Positions 24,327 to 32,268 of a DNA stretch of 64,000 nucleotides are shown here, piece by piece. Both the position numbers and the translations under genes were made by a program. Origin of the DNA: Pedobacter sp. ASV12. GTDB lineage: Bacteria; Bacteroidota; Bacteroidia; Sphingobacteriales; Sphingobacteriaceae. The stretch is from positions 21,795-85,794 of the forward strand of contig NZ_JAELUC010000005.1 in assembly GCF_016429155.1 (NCBI RefSeq). The letters are read 5' to 3'. The notes under the pieces were generated by a model. That model searched no databases and was not told the origin of the DNA. It was given only the letters and a program-made list of their open reading frames with translations. The number at the start of each line of letters is the position of its first letter. Within the stretch, counting starts at the first letter, position 1.

Positions 24327-26684
24327 TTAGTAGCTCAACGCCAATCCGGCTCCAAAACCCATATCGCTGTCGTAGTGTGCACCCACAGCGATATTCTTAG
24401 TGGCAATAAAACGTAGGCCGCCCATGTACTCTTTATCGGTGTTGATCATAAAGCTTGCCCTCAAGCGTTTAGAAACCGGAATATCTTCGCGCATCAGCTG
24501 CAAACGTACATTGCCATCGTGGTACACTTCGGCCCTGGCCTGCAACAGCATCGGCAAGGTATATTGAACCCCGAGGCTCACTACCGCCCTGTTGTCTTTG
24601 GTGTTTTTTTGGCCAAAAATATTTTTTTCCTGTTCATTTTCTCCCATGCGTCGGTAGCGCCAATCGAAGCCAACAAAGGGCATCAGCCATTGCATGCGGT
24701 CAAGATAGCGGCCAATGTGGGTTTCGGTTTCGAAGCCGTGCATTTTGTTATAGCCCAAGCGCCATTCGGTACTGATGTTCCAACGGGTATTGGCCAACAT
24801 GGCCATACCATCGTTGCCGTTGCTGGCAAAATCGTTTTCGGCCATGAAATGGAACATCCGGTCGTCGGCAAAAAGCTTGCGCTGCGCCAATTTGGGGTTT
24901 GGTATTTCCGGATTAGGTGGCGAGTTTTCGTAGCTAAAAACCCGTCCCATGCCACTCATCATGTGGTACAAAATATGGCAGTGGAAAAACCAGTCGCCAC
25001 TTTCTGAAGCCGCAAATTCGATGGTATCTCTTTCCATCGGCATAATATCGAGCACGTTTTTCAACGGTGCATATTCGCCTTGCTTGTTCAATATCCTGAA
25101 ATCGTGGCCATGCAAGTGCATCGGATGCCGCATCATGCTGTTGTTGTAGAGCACAATACGCACGTTTTCTCCTTTTTTAATCAAGATCCTGTCTGCTTCG
25201 GAAACCGTTTTATTATCCATGGTCCACACATACCTGTTCATGTTGCCAGTGAGCTCGAATTTGAGCTCTTTGGTAGGCCCTTTGGGCAAGGTAGTTTTAA
25301 CCGGCGACCGCAGCATTTCGTAATTGAGCGTAACGATGTTCGAGTTGCTCATGGGCATATCCATGCCTTCCATATCGTGTCCGGCCATGGGTTCGTCCAT
25401 TTCGGGGTACATTACGGTATTCATGTCCATGATTTGATTCTGCATTTTCATGCCTTTCATCTCGATCATGTTGCCGTTCATGTCCATCATGTCGTTCATC
25501 ATTTTCATCCCTTCAAAATACTTGAGTTTAGGCATTTTTTGGGCGCTTATTTTTTCGCCCTGCCCTAGCCAAAGCGAAGCCGATTTGGTGCGGTCTTCGG
25601 GGGTAACCAAAAACTCGTAGCTTTTATTTTCGGGAATGGTCACCACCACATCATACGTTTCTGATACGGCAATGATCAAGCGGTCTACCTCAACCGGTAC
25701 CACGTCGTTGCCATCGCTGGCCACTACGGTTATTTTACCACCGGCATAACTGAGCCAGAAATAGGACGATGCGCCGGCATTGGCAATGCGCAGCCGCACC
25801 TGATCTCCAGCCTTAAAGTTTTGGGCATTAAACTGTGGCTGCCCATTGATCAGGAAGCGATCGTAGTAAACATCGCTTACGTCCATGGCGTTCATGCGTT
25901 TCCACTCGTTGGTCACCTTCGTACCAAAATGACCTTCTCTGATGGCTTCGGCATAGCTTTGGGTGGTTCTTTTTTTAATGGCAAACCAGTCTGTGGCATT
26001 ATGCAAGCCACGGTCTATCTGCTCGGGCTTCCTATCGGCCCATTCGCTGAGCACTATCGGGAGGGTCGGAATATCGGGTTCTTCGCGCTTGTTCAAAATC
26101 ATGGCGCCATACATGCCTATCTGTTCCTGCAATTCGGTGTGGCTGTGGTACCAATGCGTGCCGCTTTGAATGATCGGGAACCTGTATACATAAGTGCTAT
26201 GAGGCTTAATGGGCATTTGCGTTAAGTTGGGCACGCCATCGTAGCGATTGGGCAAAAACAAGCCATGCCAATGCAGCGACGTTTCCTCGTCGAGGTTGTT
26301 GTGCACATAGATTTCGGCAGTATCGCCTTCGGTAAAGGTTAAGGTAGGCATCGGGATGCTTCCGTTTACGGCAATGGCGCGCTTAGGCTTGCCGGTAAAA
26401 TTAACGATGGTATCGGCCACATACAGATCATAACGAACAGTTCGTGGCTTATTGGTGCTTTTAGCCGTTTTAAAGGTCAGCGGTGCTGAGACCATGGCCT
26501 TTTTTTCCGTCTTTTTTTCGCGCACCAGCTTCATGCCACACTTAGGGCATTTGCCCGGTTTTTCTTCCCTAATTTCGGGATGCATAGGGCAGGTATAAAT
26601 TGCTTTTTCTTGTGCAAAGGCTTGTTTGACCATCGCAAAAATGCTGATCATACAGATTAAGCTTAAAAAAACGAGCTTTTTCAT
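24327..26684 (-). CDS. CopA-like multicopper oxidase with heavy-metal-binding N-terminus and CopB-like C-terminus
   Basis: 785 residues from the ATG at 26684 (MKKLVFLSL), which opens a signal peptide. A heavy-metal-binding domain, YTCPMHPEI...KCPKCGMKL (about 30-54), comes first. All copper-site motifs of a multicopper oxidase follow: HWHG (138-141), WYHSH (178-182), HPMHLHGH (520-527) and HCHILYHMMSGM (568-579). A Met-rich stretch (about 393-446, with MNDMMDMNGNM and MEGMDMPM) resembles the copper-binding inserts of CueO/CopA. The last ~180 residues are aromatic, alternating beta strands (LQARAEVYHDGNVRLQLMRED and a terminal SY) resembling CopB outer-membrane proteins. It probably oxidises Cu(I) outside the cytoplasm. 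CopA and CopB are normally separate genes. Confidence 0.9.
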   Translation of the reverse strand: MKKLVFLSLICMISIFAMVKQAFAQEKAIYTCPMHPEIREEKPGKCPKCGMKLVREKKTEKKAMVSAPLTFKTAKSTNKPRTVRYDLYVADTIVNFTGKPKRAIAVNGSIPMPTLTFTEGDTAEIYVHNNLDEETSLHWHGLFLPNRYDGVPNLTQMPIKPHSTYVYRFPIIQSGTHWYHSHTELQEQIGMYGAMILNKREEPDIPTLPIVLSEWADRKPEQIDRGLHNATDWFAIKKRTTQSYAEAIREGHFGTKVTNEWKRMNAMDVSDVYYDRFLINGQPQFNAQNFKAGDQVRLRIANAGASSYFWLSYAGGKITVVASDGNDVVPVEVDRLIIAVSETYDVVVTIPENKSYEFLVTPEDRTKSASLWLGQGEKISAQKMPKLKYFEGMKMMNDMMDMNGNMIEMKGMKMQNQIMDMNTVMYPEMDEPMAGHDMEGMDMPMSNSNIVTLNYEMLRSPVKTTLPKGPTKELKFELTGNMNRYVWTMDNKTVSEADRILIKKGENVRIVLYNNSMMRHPMHLHGHDFRILNKQGEYAPLKNVLDIMPMERDTIEFAASESGDWFFHCHILYHMMSGMGRVFSYENSPPNPEIPNPKLAQRKLFADDRMFHFMAENDFASNGNDGMAMLANTRWNISTEWRLGYNKMHGFETETHIGRYLDRMQWLMPFVGFDWRYRRMGENEQEKNIFGQKNTKDNRAVVSLGVQYTLPMLLQARAEVYHDGNVRLQLMREDIPVSKRLRASFMINTDKEYMGGLRFIATKNIAVGAHYDSDMGFGAGLALSY

Positions 26685-26724
26685 AGGCAATTGAACGCGC
26701 AAGATCGACCTGCCGCTAGGGTTG

Positions 26725-27213
26725 TTAGTTAATGGTATCGGTTACTTTGCCACAGGTAAGCATGCTTTTCCCATAATATGGATTTTTGATGGCTTGTTCG
26801 CTGCTTAGCCAGTACATTTTTTTCATGGGGCAATATTCTTGGTAAATGGGCTGGGCCGACAATTTGATAGCCTTGGCCAAAGCATACAGGTTAGCAGAAA
26901 AAGTAGCGAAATGATCCCGCTGATGGACAATGTCCTTGCTTTCTGAAATATGTTCGGCATCAAAAGCCAATTTTTCTTTCAGTTCTAGCAATGTTTTTCG
27001 CTTAGGCTCGGCCAGGCTTTTACCATCGATGGTCTTAATCGTAGTCAAAAATTCGGTTGCTTTGGCTCCGGCCTCGGTGGCATTACCGTTTACCAGGGCA
27101 TCTTTAACGCCATAGTAGCTGGCTAGCAATTGGGCGGATTCGTTTTTAACCTGTGCAAAAGCACTAATCAAGGCCACGCCTATTAATGCCAAGGTTAATG
27201 TTAGTTTTTTCAT
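26725..27213 (-). CDS. DUF3347 domain exported protein (copy 1)
   Basis: 162 residues from the ATG at 27213 (MKKLTLTLAL), which starts a signal peptide ending AFAQ; a longer upstream frame is not convincing. The DUF3347 body is helical with YYGVKDALVNGNATEAGAKA, then QEYCPMKKMYWLSSEQAIKNPYYGKSMLTCGKV. The YCPM and YGKSMLTCG motifs resemble the mature ends of CusF/CusB-linked metal-binding domains; Cys/Met pairs are possible copper ligands. It lies between an HMA chaperone and the multicopper oxidase. A paralogue is at 29663-30163. Confidence 0.85.
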   Translation of the reverse strand: MKKLTLTLALIGVALISAFAQVKNESAQLLASYYGVKDALVNGNATEAGAKATEFLTTIKTIDGKSLAEPKRKTLLELKEKLAFDAEHISESKDIVHQRDHFATFSANLYALAKAIKLSAQPIYQEYCPMKKMYWLSSEQAIKNPYYGKSMLTCGKVTDTIN

Positions 27214-27253
27214 GATTTTATGTTTTGGGTTATGAATTTGACTAAATCCGAGC

Positions 27254-27484
27254 CTAAATTGGCTTGCTAGGAGCAATAGCAGAAACTTGGTATTTGGAAC
27301 TGGCACCACCAAGAGCTTCCTGCAGGACGTCAAGACCAATAGGCCTATCCATGGTTATGGTAGCCGTGTTGTCGGTTTTAGAAACTTCTACTTCGGTAAT
27401 TTCGGGCAACAAAAGCAGGTTGCTTTTTACTTTATTTTCGCAATGCGAACAGGTCATGCCTGTTACTTGATAGGTCTGTGTCAT
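27254..27484 (-). CDS. Heavy-metal-associated (HMA) domain protein, CopZ-like
   Basis: 76 residues, a single ferredoxin-like HMA domain with the metal motif GMTCSHC near the N-terminus and no signal peptide. Such proteins carry Cu(I) in the cytoplasm to P-type ATPases or repressors. No copper ATPase gene is in this window. It begins the minus-strand run HMA-DUF3347-multicopper oxidase, with a -7 box upstream. Confidence 0.92.
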   Translation of the reverse strand: MTQTYQVTGMTCSHCENKVKSNLLLLPEITEVEVSKTDNTATITMDRPIGLDVLQEALGGASSKYQVSAIAPSKPI

Positions 27485-27501
27485 TCTTTATTTTTGATAG
27501 A

Positions 27502-27509
27502 CAAAATTA
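27502..27509 (-). promoter_or_regulatory. -7 box (TAATTTTG) for the HMA-DUF3347-oxidase run
   Basis: TAATTTTG on the minus strand matches TAnnTTTG, 17 bp before the ATG at 27484. A convincing -33 element is lacking. Confidence 0.4.
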
Positions 27510-27570
27510 CCTACAAGCCAAGCCTTTGCTGTTATATCCTGACCAAAAAGATTTATATAATTACAGGTGT

Positions 27571-28398
27571 TTAAGCGCCAATTTTTACCGAAGTCATGGT
27601 TAGTGAACCCCCTACGGCCTTGTCGTTGAACAGGCTTGCTTCTTCGTTTGCCTGTTGCAGGCCCAAAGCATACATCAAAGGCAGGTAGTGCTCGGGGGTT
27701 GGGATGGCCAATAAGGCCGCGCTGCCCATTTGTTGGTAGTTGATGAGCGGCTTATGGTCTCTGTTCAGGATCAGCGATTTGAATTTTTCGTCCATTTCCA
27801 AAGCCCAATCATAGCCACCGCCATTGATCATTTCCCAACTCATCATCCTCAAGTTGTGCACCATGTTGCCGCTACCCAAAATCAACACCCCTTTACGTCT
27901 CAGCGCAGCTAATTCTTGGGCTAATTCATAATGGTAGCGGGCATCTTTGGTATAATCGATGCTGAGCTGGAGTACTGGAATATTGGCTTCGGGATACATG
28001 TTTTTGACCACCGACCAAGCACCGTGGTCCAGGCCCCAATCGTGGTCGAGGATTACCGAGGCTCCCTTGATCAATTCGGCGGTTTCCTGCGCCAATTGCG
28101 GATTGCCGGGAGCCGGATATTGCACATCGAACAAAGCCTGCGGAAAGCCCCCAAAATCGTGGATGGTTGGTGGAAAATCCATCGCAGTAATCCTCGTGCC
28201 ACGGGTAAACCAATGCGCCGAAACCACCAATACAGCCTGTGGCACGGGGATATTTTTTGCTATTTCGGCCCATTTGGCACTAAACTCATTTACTTCTATC
28301 CCGTTCATGGGCGAGCCATGCCCCATAAAAAGTACGGGCATCAGTTCGGTTGAGCTTAATCCGGAAGTGAAGTTTTTAAATTGGTTTAATGTGTTCAT
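27571..28398 (-). CDS. ygiD: Extradiol ring-cleavage dioxygenase, YgiD / 4,5-DOPA dioxygenase type
   Basis: 275 residues of the LigB superfamily. Metal and active-site stretches: FMGHGSPMNGIE, VVSAHWFTRGT, DHDWGLDHGAWSVV and GSGNMVHNLRMM supply the His ligands expected of YgiD. The E. coli enzyme opens the ring of DOPA at position 4,5. It follows the YceI gene by 19 bp on the same strand. Why a catechol dioxygenase lies in a copper island is unclear; removing copper-reducing catechols is one idea. Confidence 0.92.
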   Translation of the reverse strand: MNTLNQFKNFTSGLSSTELMPVLFMGHGSPMNGIEVNEFSAKWAEIAKNIPVPQAVLVVSAHWFTRGTRITAMDFPPTIHDFGGFPQALFDVQYPAPGNPQLAQETAELIKGASVILDHDWGLDHGAWSVVKNMYPEANIPVLQLSIDYTKDARYHYELAQELAALRRKGVLILGSGNMVHNLRMMSWEMINGGGYDWALEMDEKFKSLILNRDHKPLINYQQMGSAALLAIPTPEHYLPLMYALGLQQANEEASLFNDKAVGGSLTMTSVKIGA

Positions 28399-28417
28399 GG
28401 ACTTAAAAATTTAGGGC

Positions 28418-29011
28418 TTATTTTGCCTGTACAAATTCGAGGTTCAACGTAATCTTTACGTCTTTGGCCACGCCAGCACCTGTTGGATCGTATTTAATGT
28501 TATAGTCCAAGCGGTTGATGGTGGTTGTGGCCTGAAAACCTAGCTTAGTGTTTCCTTGCTGGTCTTTAGCAGTGCCGCCATAATTCACCCGAAAATCTAC
28601 GTCTTTGGTCACATCCCTAATGGTCAGCTTGCCCTTCAGTACATAGTTGCCGGTTGTTTGTTTCGATGATTTTGTGGACACTTTTTTAAACGAAGTACTC
28701 TCAAAAGTCATTTTCGGGAATTTCTCGGCATTGAAGAAATCGTCGGTTTTCAAGTGGTTGTCGCGCATCTCTACGCTGGTGCTGATGCTGGCCACATCAA
28801 CTGTAAAGTTGATCTTGGCATCACTAAAATCGGCTTTGCTGGCCGTAAAAGAACCGTCGAATTTTTTAAACGAACCTTCTACAAAAGAAATGCCCATGTG
28901 TTTAACGTCGAAGCCTACAAAAGAGTGCATCGGATCTACCGTGTATTTGGTTTGGGCAAAAACAGCCATGCTGATGCTGCTCGCCACTAGAAACAGGAAT
29001 AACTTTTTCAT
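28418..29011 (-). CDS. YceI family periplasmic lipid-binding protein
   Basis: 197 residues from the ATG at 29011 (MKKLFLFLVA), with a signal peptide ending VFAQ; an upstream ATG eleven codons earlier is not favoured. The YceI barrel is recognisable from YTVDPMHSFVGFDVKHMGISFVEGSFKKFDG, the SISTSVEMRDNHLKTDDFFNAEKFPKMTF block and the final KITLNLEF strand. YceI proteins bind isoprenoids or other hydrophobic molecules. A -7 box lies upstream. Probably co-transcribed with ygiD (19-bp gap). Confidence 0.93.
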   Translation of the reverse strand: MKKLFLFLVASSISMAVFAQTKYTVDPMHSFVGFDVKHMGISFVEGSFKKFDGSFTASKADFSDAKINFTVDVASISTSVEMRDNHLKTDDFFNAEKFPKMTFESTSFKKVSTKSSKQTTGNYVLKGKLTIRDVTKDVDFRVNYGGTAKDQQGNTKLGFQATTTINRLDYNIKYDPTGAGVAKDVKITLNLEFVQAK

Positions 29012-29041
29012 TGTATTTGAGTTTATGTTTTGAGTAATAAA

Positions 29042-29049
29042 CAAAAGTA
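29042..29049 (-). promoter_or_regulatory. -7 box (TACTTTTG) for yceI-ygiD
   Basis: Exact TAnnTTTG match on the minus strand, 30 bp before the preferred ATG of yceI. The adjoining CAACC...GGTTG pair (29050-29074 region) forms a loose inverted repeat that might bind a regulator. No clear -33 TTTG. Confidence 0.5.
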
Positions 29050-29098
29050 CAACCTGTTCTGTTCGTTGTGGTTGACCTATGGTAAGAAAACAAAAACC

Positions 29099-29662
29099 CT
29101 AGATTTCGTCTAGGGTTCTGCGCGATGCCTGTTGAGACTGCTTATAAGCCGATGGCGTTTGCCCGCTTATTTTCTTAAACTGGGCCGACAAATGCGCTAC
29201 GCTGCTGTAATTGAGCAAGTAGGCCATTTCGCTTAACGAGCTTTCGCCATAGGTAAGCAGCTCTTTTACTTTCTCTATCTTTTGCTGGATTACATATTTT
29301 TCGATGGTATTGTGCTCCGTTTCAGAAAACACCGCGCTTAGCGTGCCGTATTCTATGCCCAGCTTTTGGCTCAGGTAATCTGAAAAGTTAACTTTTAAAG
29401 GTTCGGTAGCATAATGCACCTGCTCAATAATTGCCGTTTTGGCCTGCTCTACCAATTGTTTCTTTTTATCGGCCAGCAGCTCAAAGCCAAATTTGGCCAA
29501 TGCCTCGGCAATCGTGTTTGTTTGTGCCTGCGTCAAGCTTTCCTGCGAGAGCTCTACTTCGCCCAAATTAACGGCAACAGGGTTAAAGCCCAGCTGTTCG
29601 AGCTCGGCCTTAACCACCATTTTGCACCGAGTGCACACCATATTTTTGACATACAGTACCAT
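29099..29662 (-). CDS. AraC-type regulator with an HMA-like metal-binding N-terminus
   Basis: 187 residues. Residues 1-65 look like a heavy-metal-associated fold with a CxxC (NMVCTRCKMVV) in the usual position. The C-terminal 100 residues are an AraC double helix-turn-helix, with KIEKVKELLTYGESSLSEMAYLLNYSSVAHLSAQFKKISGQTPSAYK. A direct design follows: metal bound by the CxxC would change DNA binding. It is the probable copper-responsive regulator of this island. It starts directly after the stop of the DUF3347 gene (copy 2). Target sites were not identified. Confidence 0.85.
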   Translation of the reverse strand: MVLYVKNMVCTRCKMVVKAELEQLGFNPVAVNLGEVELSQESLTQAQTNTIAEALAKFGFELLADKKKQLVEQAKTAIIEQVHYATEPLKVNFSDYLSQKLGIEYGTLSAVFSETEHNTIEKYVIQQKIEKVKELLTYGESSLSEMAYLLNYSSVAHLSAQFKKISGQTPSAYKQSQQASRRTLDEI

Positions 29663-30163
29663 CTATTTTTTGGCAATAGTTTCGGTTACTTCGCCGCAAT
29701 CGTACATTTTGCTGCCGTAAAACGGATTTTGCACCGCTTCTACTTCGTTTAGCCAACTTCTTTTTACCATCGGACAGTATTGTACATAAACCTCATTGCT
29801 ATTTAAATTTACGGCTTTTACCAGTTTAATCATGGCCGAAGAAACATTTTCGAAGCTTTTTCTTTGAGCTTTCAGGTCTTTTTCGGCGACCATCGGAGCC
29901 GCATATTTCTTCAGTTCGTCGCTCTGTTTTTTCCACTCGGCCTGTTGTGCATCAGGCAACGTTTTTACCGGAAAAGCGGCCAAGTTGGCCAACAGGCTTT
30001 TGGCGCCCACGCCAGCTTTGGCTACATTATCGGTAGCCAAGGCATTTTTGGCCTCGAAATAAGCCTGCAGGGTTTTGCCAAAGGCCGTTTGGGTTGCGGT
30101 TTGTGCCTGTGCGGCGAAGATTGTTACGCTGCATACAGCGATCATTAAAAATACTCTTTTCAT
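29663..30163 (-). CDS. DUF3347 domain exported protein (copy 2)
   Basis: 166 residues with a signal peptide (ends near AAQAQ). Same plan as copy 1: LQAYFEAKNALATDNVAKAG near the N-terminus, then VQYCPMVKRSWLNEVEAVQNPFYGSKMYDCGEV. The YCPM and FYGSKMYDCG motifs, shared with copy 1, are likely metal ligands. Directly abuts the regulator gene downstream and lies 6 bp after the outer-membrane protein gene. Confidence 0.85.
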   Translation of the reverse strand: MKRVFLMIAVCSVTIFAAQAQTATQTAFGKTLQAYFEAKNALATDNVAKAGVGAKSLLANLAAFPVKTLPDAQQAEWKKQSDELKKYAAPMVAEKDLKAQRKSFENVSSAMIKLVKAVNLNSNEVYVQYCPMVKRSWLNEVEAVQNPFYGSKMYDCGEVTETIAKK

Positions 30164-30169
30164 TGTTGT

Positions 30170-30979
30170 TTATTTTAAGACGTTAAAAAAATTAAATTCT
30201 ACCCTGGCCATATACATGTTTTTAAGGTACCTGTTGTCGAGGTTACCGGCAGCCTGAAAGCGGTAACCCAGGTCGATACGCGTTTGGCTGTTGAGGATGA
30301 GCTGTACCGCCGGGGCCAAATCTACATAAGAATGGCCGTTGGCCGGATTGGTTTTGCCCAAAACTTCCAGGTACAGGTTAAAGTTGGGCTGCTTATAGTT
30401 CTTGTACACCACAGGCAGCAACAAATAGCCCGACGAAAGGCTGTAGTTGAGCATCTGATCGGGTGCGGGCATGCCTGCCACCTGCTTGCTGGGCCTATCA
30501 AAAGCCTGGCTATAGCCCAAGGTGGCCGAAAGGGCCAATTTATGCAACAGTTGGGTAAAAATCAGGCCGCCTTGCCAGCCGCTGTTATCGCCTTCTAAGT
30601 TGATATCTTCGGTAAATGTTGGCCTTTTGCTTGTGCTGATTCTGCCATAAGCGGCCGCGCGGAAATGGCTGTGGGCATCGTCGAGCGACAAGAACCTGTA
30701 CTTGGCGTAAAAACTGCCTCCTTCTAAACGGTAATTGCCGTCCATATCAGACAGAAAGCCTTGGGCATGGAACATCAGGTTCTTGTTGAAACCCAACATT
30801 ACCTCGCCTATGGTACGGCTTCTGAAATCGGGACTGAACATACCCTCGTTGGTTAGCCTTACGCCGATAGACTTGGCGGGCATATTGCTGGCCGGTTCAG
30901 TATAAACATATAACTCTTGCGCAAACAGGCCCTGTGCACTGCATAGGCAAAGCACAGCAAAGATGATTTTCTTCATCAT
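30170..30979 (-). CDS. Putative outer-membrane beta-barrel protein of the copper island
   Basis: 269 residues from the ATG at 30979 (MMKKIIFAV), with a signal peptide ending LFAQ. The rest alternates hydrophobic and polar residues and ends in F (NFFNVLK), with many amphipathic strands (GGSFYAKYRFLSL, NFNLYLEVLG, TRIDLGYRFQAAG), which suggests a 10-14 strand barrel. No specific family recognised. It is 6 bp downstream of the HMA protein and upstream of DUF3347 copy 2, so a role in metal passage or sensing at the outer membrane is inferred from position only. Confidence 0.65.
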   Translation of the reverse strand: MMKKIIFAVLCLCSAQGLFAQELYVYTEPASNMPAKSIGVRLTNEGMFSPDFRSRTIGEVMLGFNKNLMFHAQGFLSDMDGNYRLEGGSFYAKYRFLSLDDAHSHFRAAAYGRISTSKRPTFTEDINLEGDNSGWQGGLIFTQLLHKLALSATLGYSQAFDRPSKQVAGMPAPDQMLNYSLSSGYLLLPVVYKNYKQPNFNLYLEVLGKTNPANGHSYVDLAPAVQLILNSQTRIDLGYRFQAAGNLDNRYLKNMYMARVEFNFFNVLK

Positions 30980-30985
30980 GCCCAA

Positions 30986-31522
30986 TTAAATGCTAAGGTG
31001 GTAAATCCTGGTTTTTTTGCCGTTAACCACCCCCATGCCACTGGCATAAGAATCGAACTTAACCGTACTGGCTTTTTGTTTGAACGCGCTGTTCGAGATA
31101 AAGTTTTTGTCGATTATGCTAACCTTAACCGGCCCATTAAGCACCTTGCTTTTGGCATTGGCAAAACGATAAACATTATTGCCCACAATGGCTTGTCCGT
31201 TATCGTCTATCTGCGCCTGGTTAAAATTGATGGTGGCTTCTAATTTTCCAACCGAAAAGCCTGCATCCTGAACCTTTTTGTTCAATTGGTCAAAGCTTAC
31301 AGCCTCGCCTTTTTTAAAGGTCAATACAAAAAGGTTTCTGTTTAAGTCGGGCGTTACCTCGCTGATGTATGGCAGGGTACGCAATGATTTTTCGGTAGCC
31401 TGAGAGCACATAGAGCAGGTTAATCCGGTTACCTGCATCTCTACGTTGGTAATTTGTTGGGCCGATGCTTTGTTTATCGCCAAAAGCATCAAAAAAGCGA
31501 TCGTGATTTTAATCGTTTTCAT
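30986..31522 (-). CDS. Exported HMA-domain protein
   Basis: 178 residues from the ATG at 31522 (MKTIKITIAF), with a signal peptide ending ASAQ; longer frames lack a signal. One HMA domain follows with the metal motif GLTCSMC, then a C-terminal region of about 90 residues with no recognised motif. HMA domains are usually cytoplasmic; this one is predicted periplasmic, so it may bind copper outside the inner membrane. Second gene of the island's first transcription run. Confidence 0.83.
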   Translation of the reverse strand: MKTIKITIAFLMLLAINKASAQQITNVEMQVTGLTCSMCSQATEKSLRTLPYISEVTPDLNRNLFVLTFKKGEAVSFDQLNKKVQDAGFSVGKLEATINFNQAQIDDNGQAIVGNNVYRFANAKSKVLNGPVKVSIIDKNFISNSAFKQKASTVKFDSYASGMGVVNGKKTRIYHLSI

Positions 31523-31621
31523 GTCTGAATTTTTATAAATGAACGGTAATACATCATCTCCCCATGGGGAAATTAATAAACCTACCACGGCCATGCCGTT
31601 GCAGGTCGGGGTTCATTTAGG

Positions 31622-32023
31622 CTAATTTCTGAAAACGCAGTTGAGCAAATGCAGAGAAATCCGCGTGGATTTGGGTGGCGCCTTGTTTTCTACCTTATTG
31701 AAGAAATTGGGAAAGTACGGCCTGAAAAAATCGGCCAGTCGTTGGCCAAGAATGGTTTCTAAGCTAAAAAGCTTAGGCCATTTAAACGAGCTTTCGGCTT
31801 TGTGGTTGTCTTTTACCTTAACTTCTACCTTGGTATTTTTGCAGCAGCCGTCGTCTTTTTGGGTTACCGGTTCGGCTTTGCAGTATTGGCAGGCCACCTC
31901 GTTGGTAAACATCGAAACCGATGCCAGTTTGCCCCCGCAAAAGTGCATGCTCAAAGCCACGCCAATTACGCTGCATACGTAAAAGACGGAAAGACCAAGG
32001 GCAAGTTTTTGCTTCAGCTTCAT
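31622..32023 (-). CDS. HYC_CC_PP family protein
   Basis: 133 residues with an N-terminal hydrophobic helix (LALGLSVFYVCSVIGVALS). Family motifs in order: MHFCGGKL, CQYC (CxxC), GCCKN and KAPP. This matches the HYC_CC_PP family, common in Bacteroidota beside metal genes; the cysteine/histidine set is suited to bind a soft metal. First gene of the minus-strand island, followed after 99 bp by the exported HMA protein. Function otherwise unknown. Confidence 0.8.
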   Translation of the reverse strand: MKLKQKLALGLSVFYVCSVIGVALSMHFCGGKLASVSMFTNEVACQYCKAEPVTQKDDGCCKNTKVEVKVKDNHKAESSFKWPKLFSLETILGQRLADFFRPYFPNFFNKVENKAPPKSTRISLHLLNCVFRN

Positions 32024-32268
32024 GGCAGCAAAGCTATAGATAAATTTTTGAAACCAATGGGGAATAATTGTTAAAAAATGGTAAATATGGTTTGGTGCAC
32101 TTATTTCGATTATTTTTAAACAACAGATTAACAGCTATTTAATTTACACCTTGACGCTTTAAGCAATGCATCCATCTTTCCAACATTTCAACCTTTCAAC
32201 ATTAACAATAAGCCGAACTAGCGAACCAATTATTTAATTTTATAACTTAGCGCCAACCAAGTCCAAAC

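Noticed and set aside
32029..32036. Promoter -7 box (TAGCTTTG) for the HYC_CC_PP gene
   Set aside because: Consensus match 5 bp before the ATG but no supporting -33 TTTG; left out as unproven.
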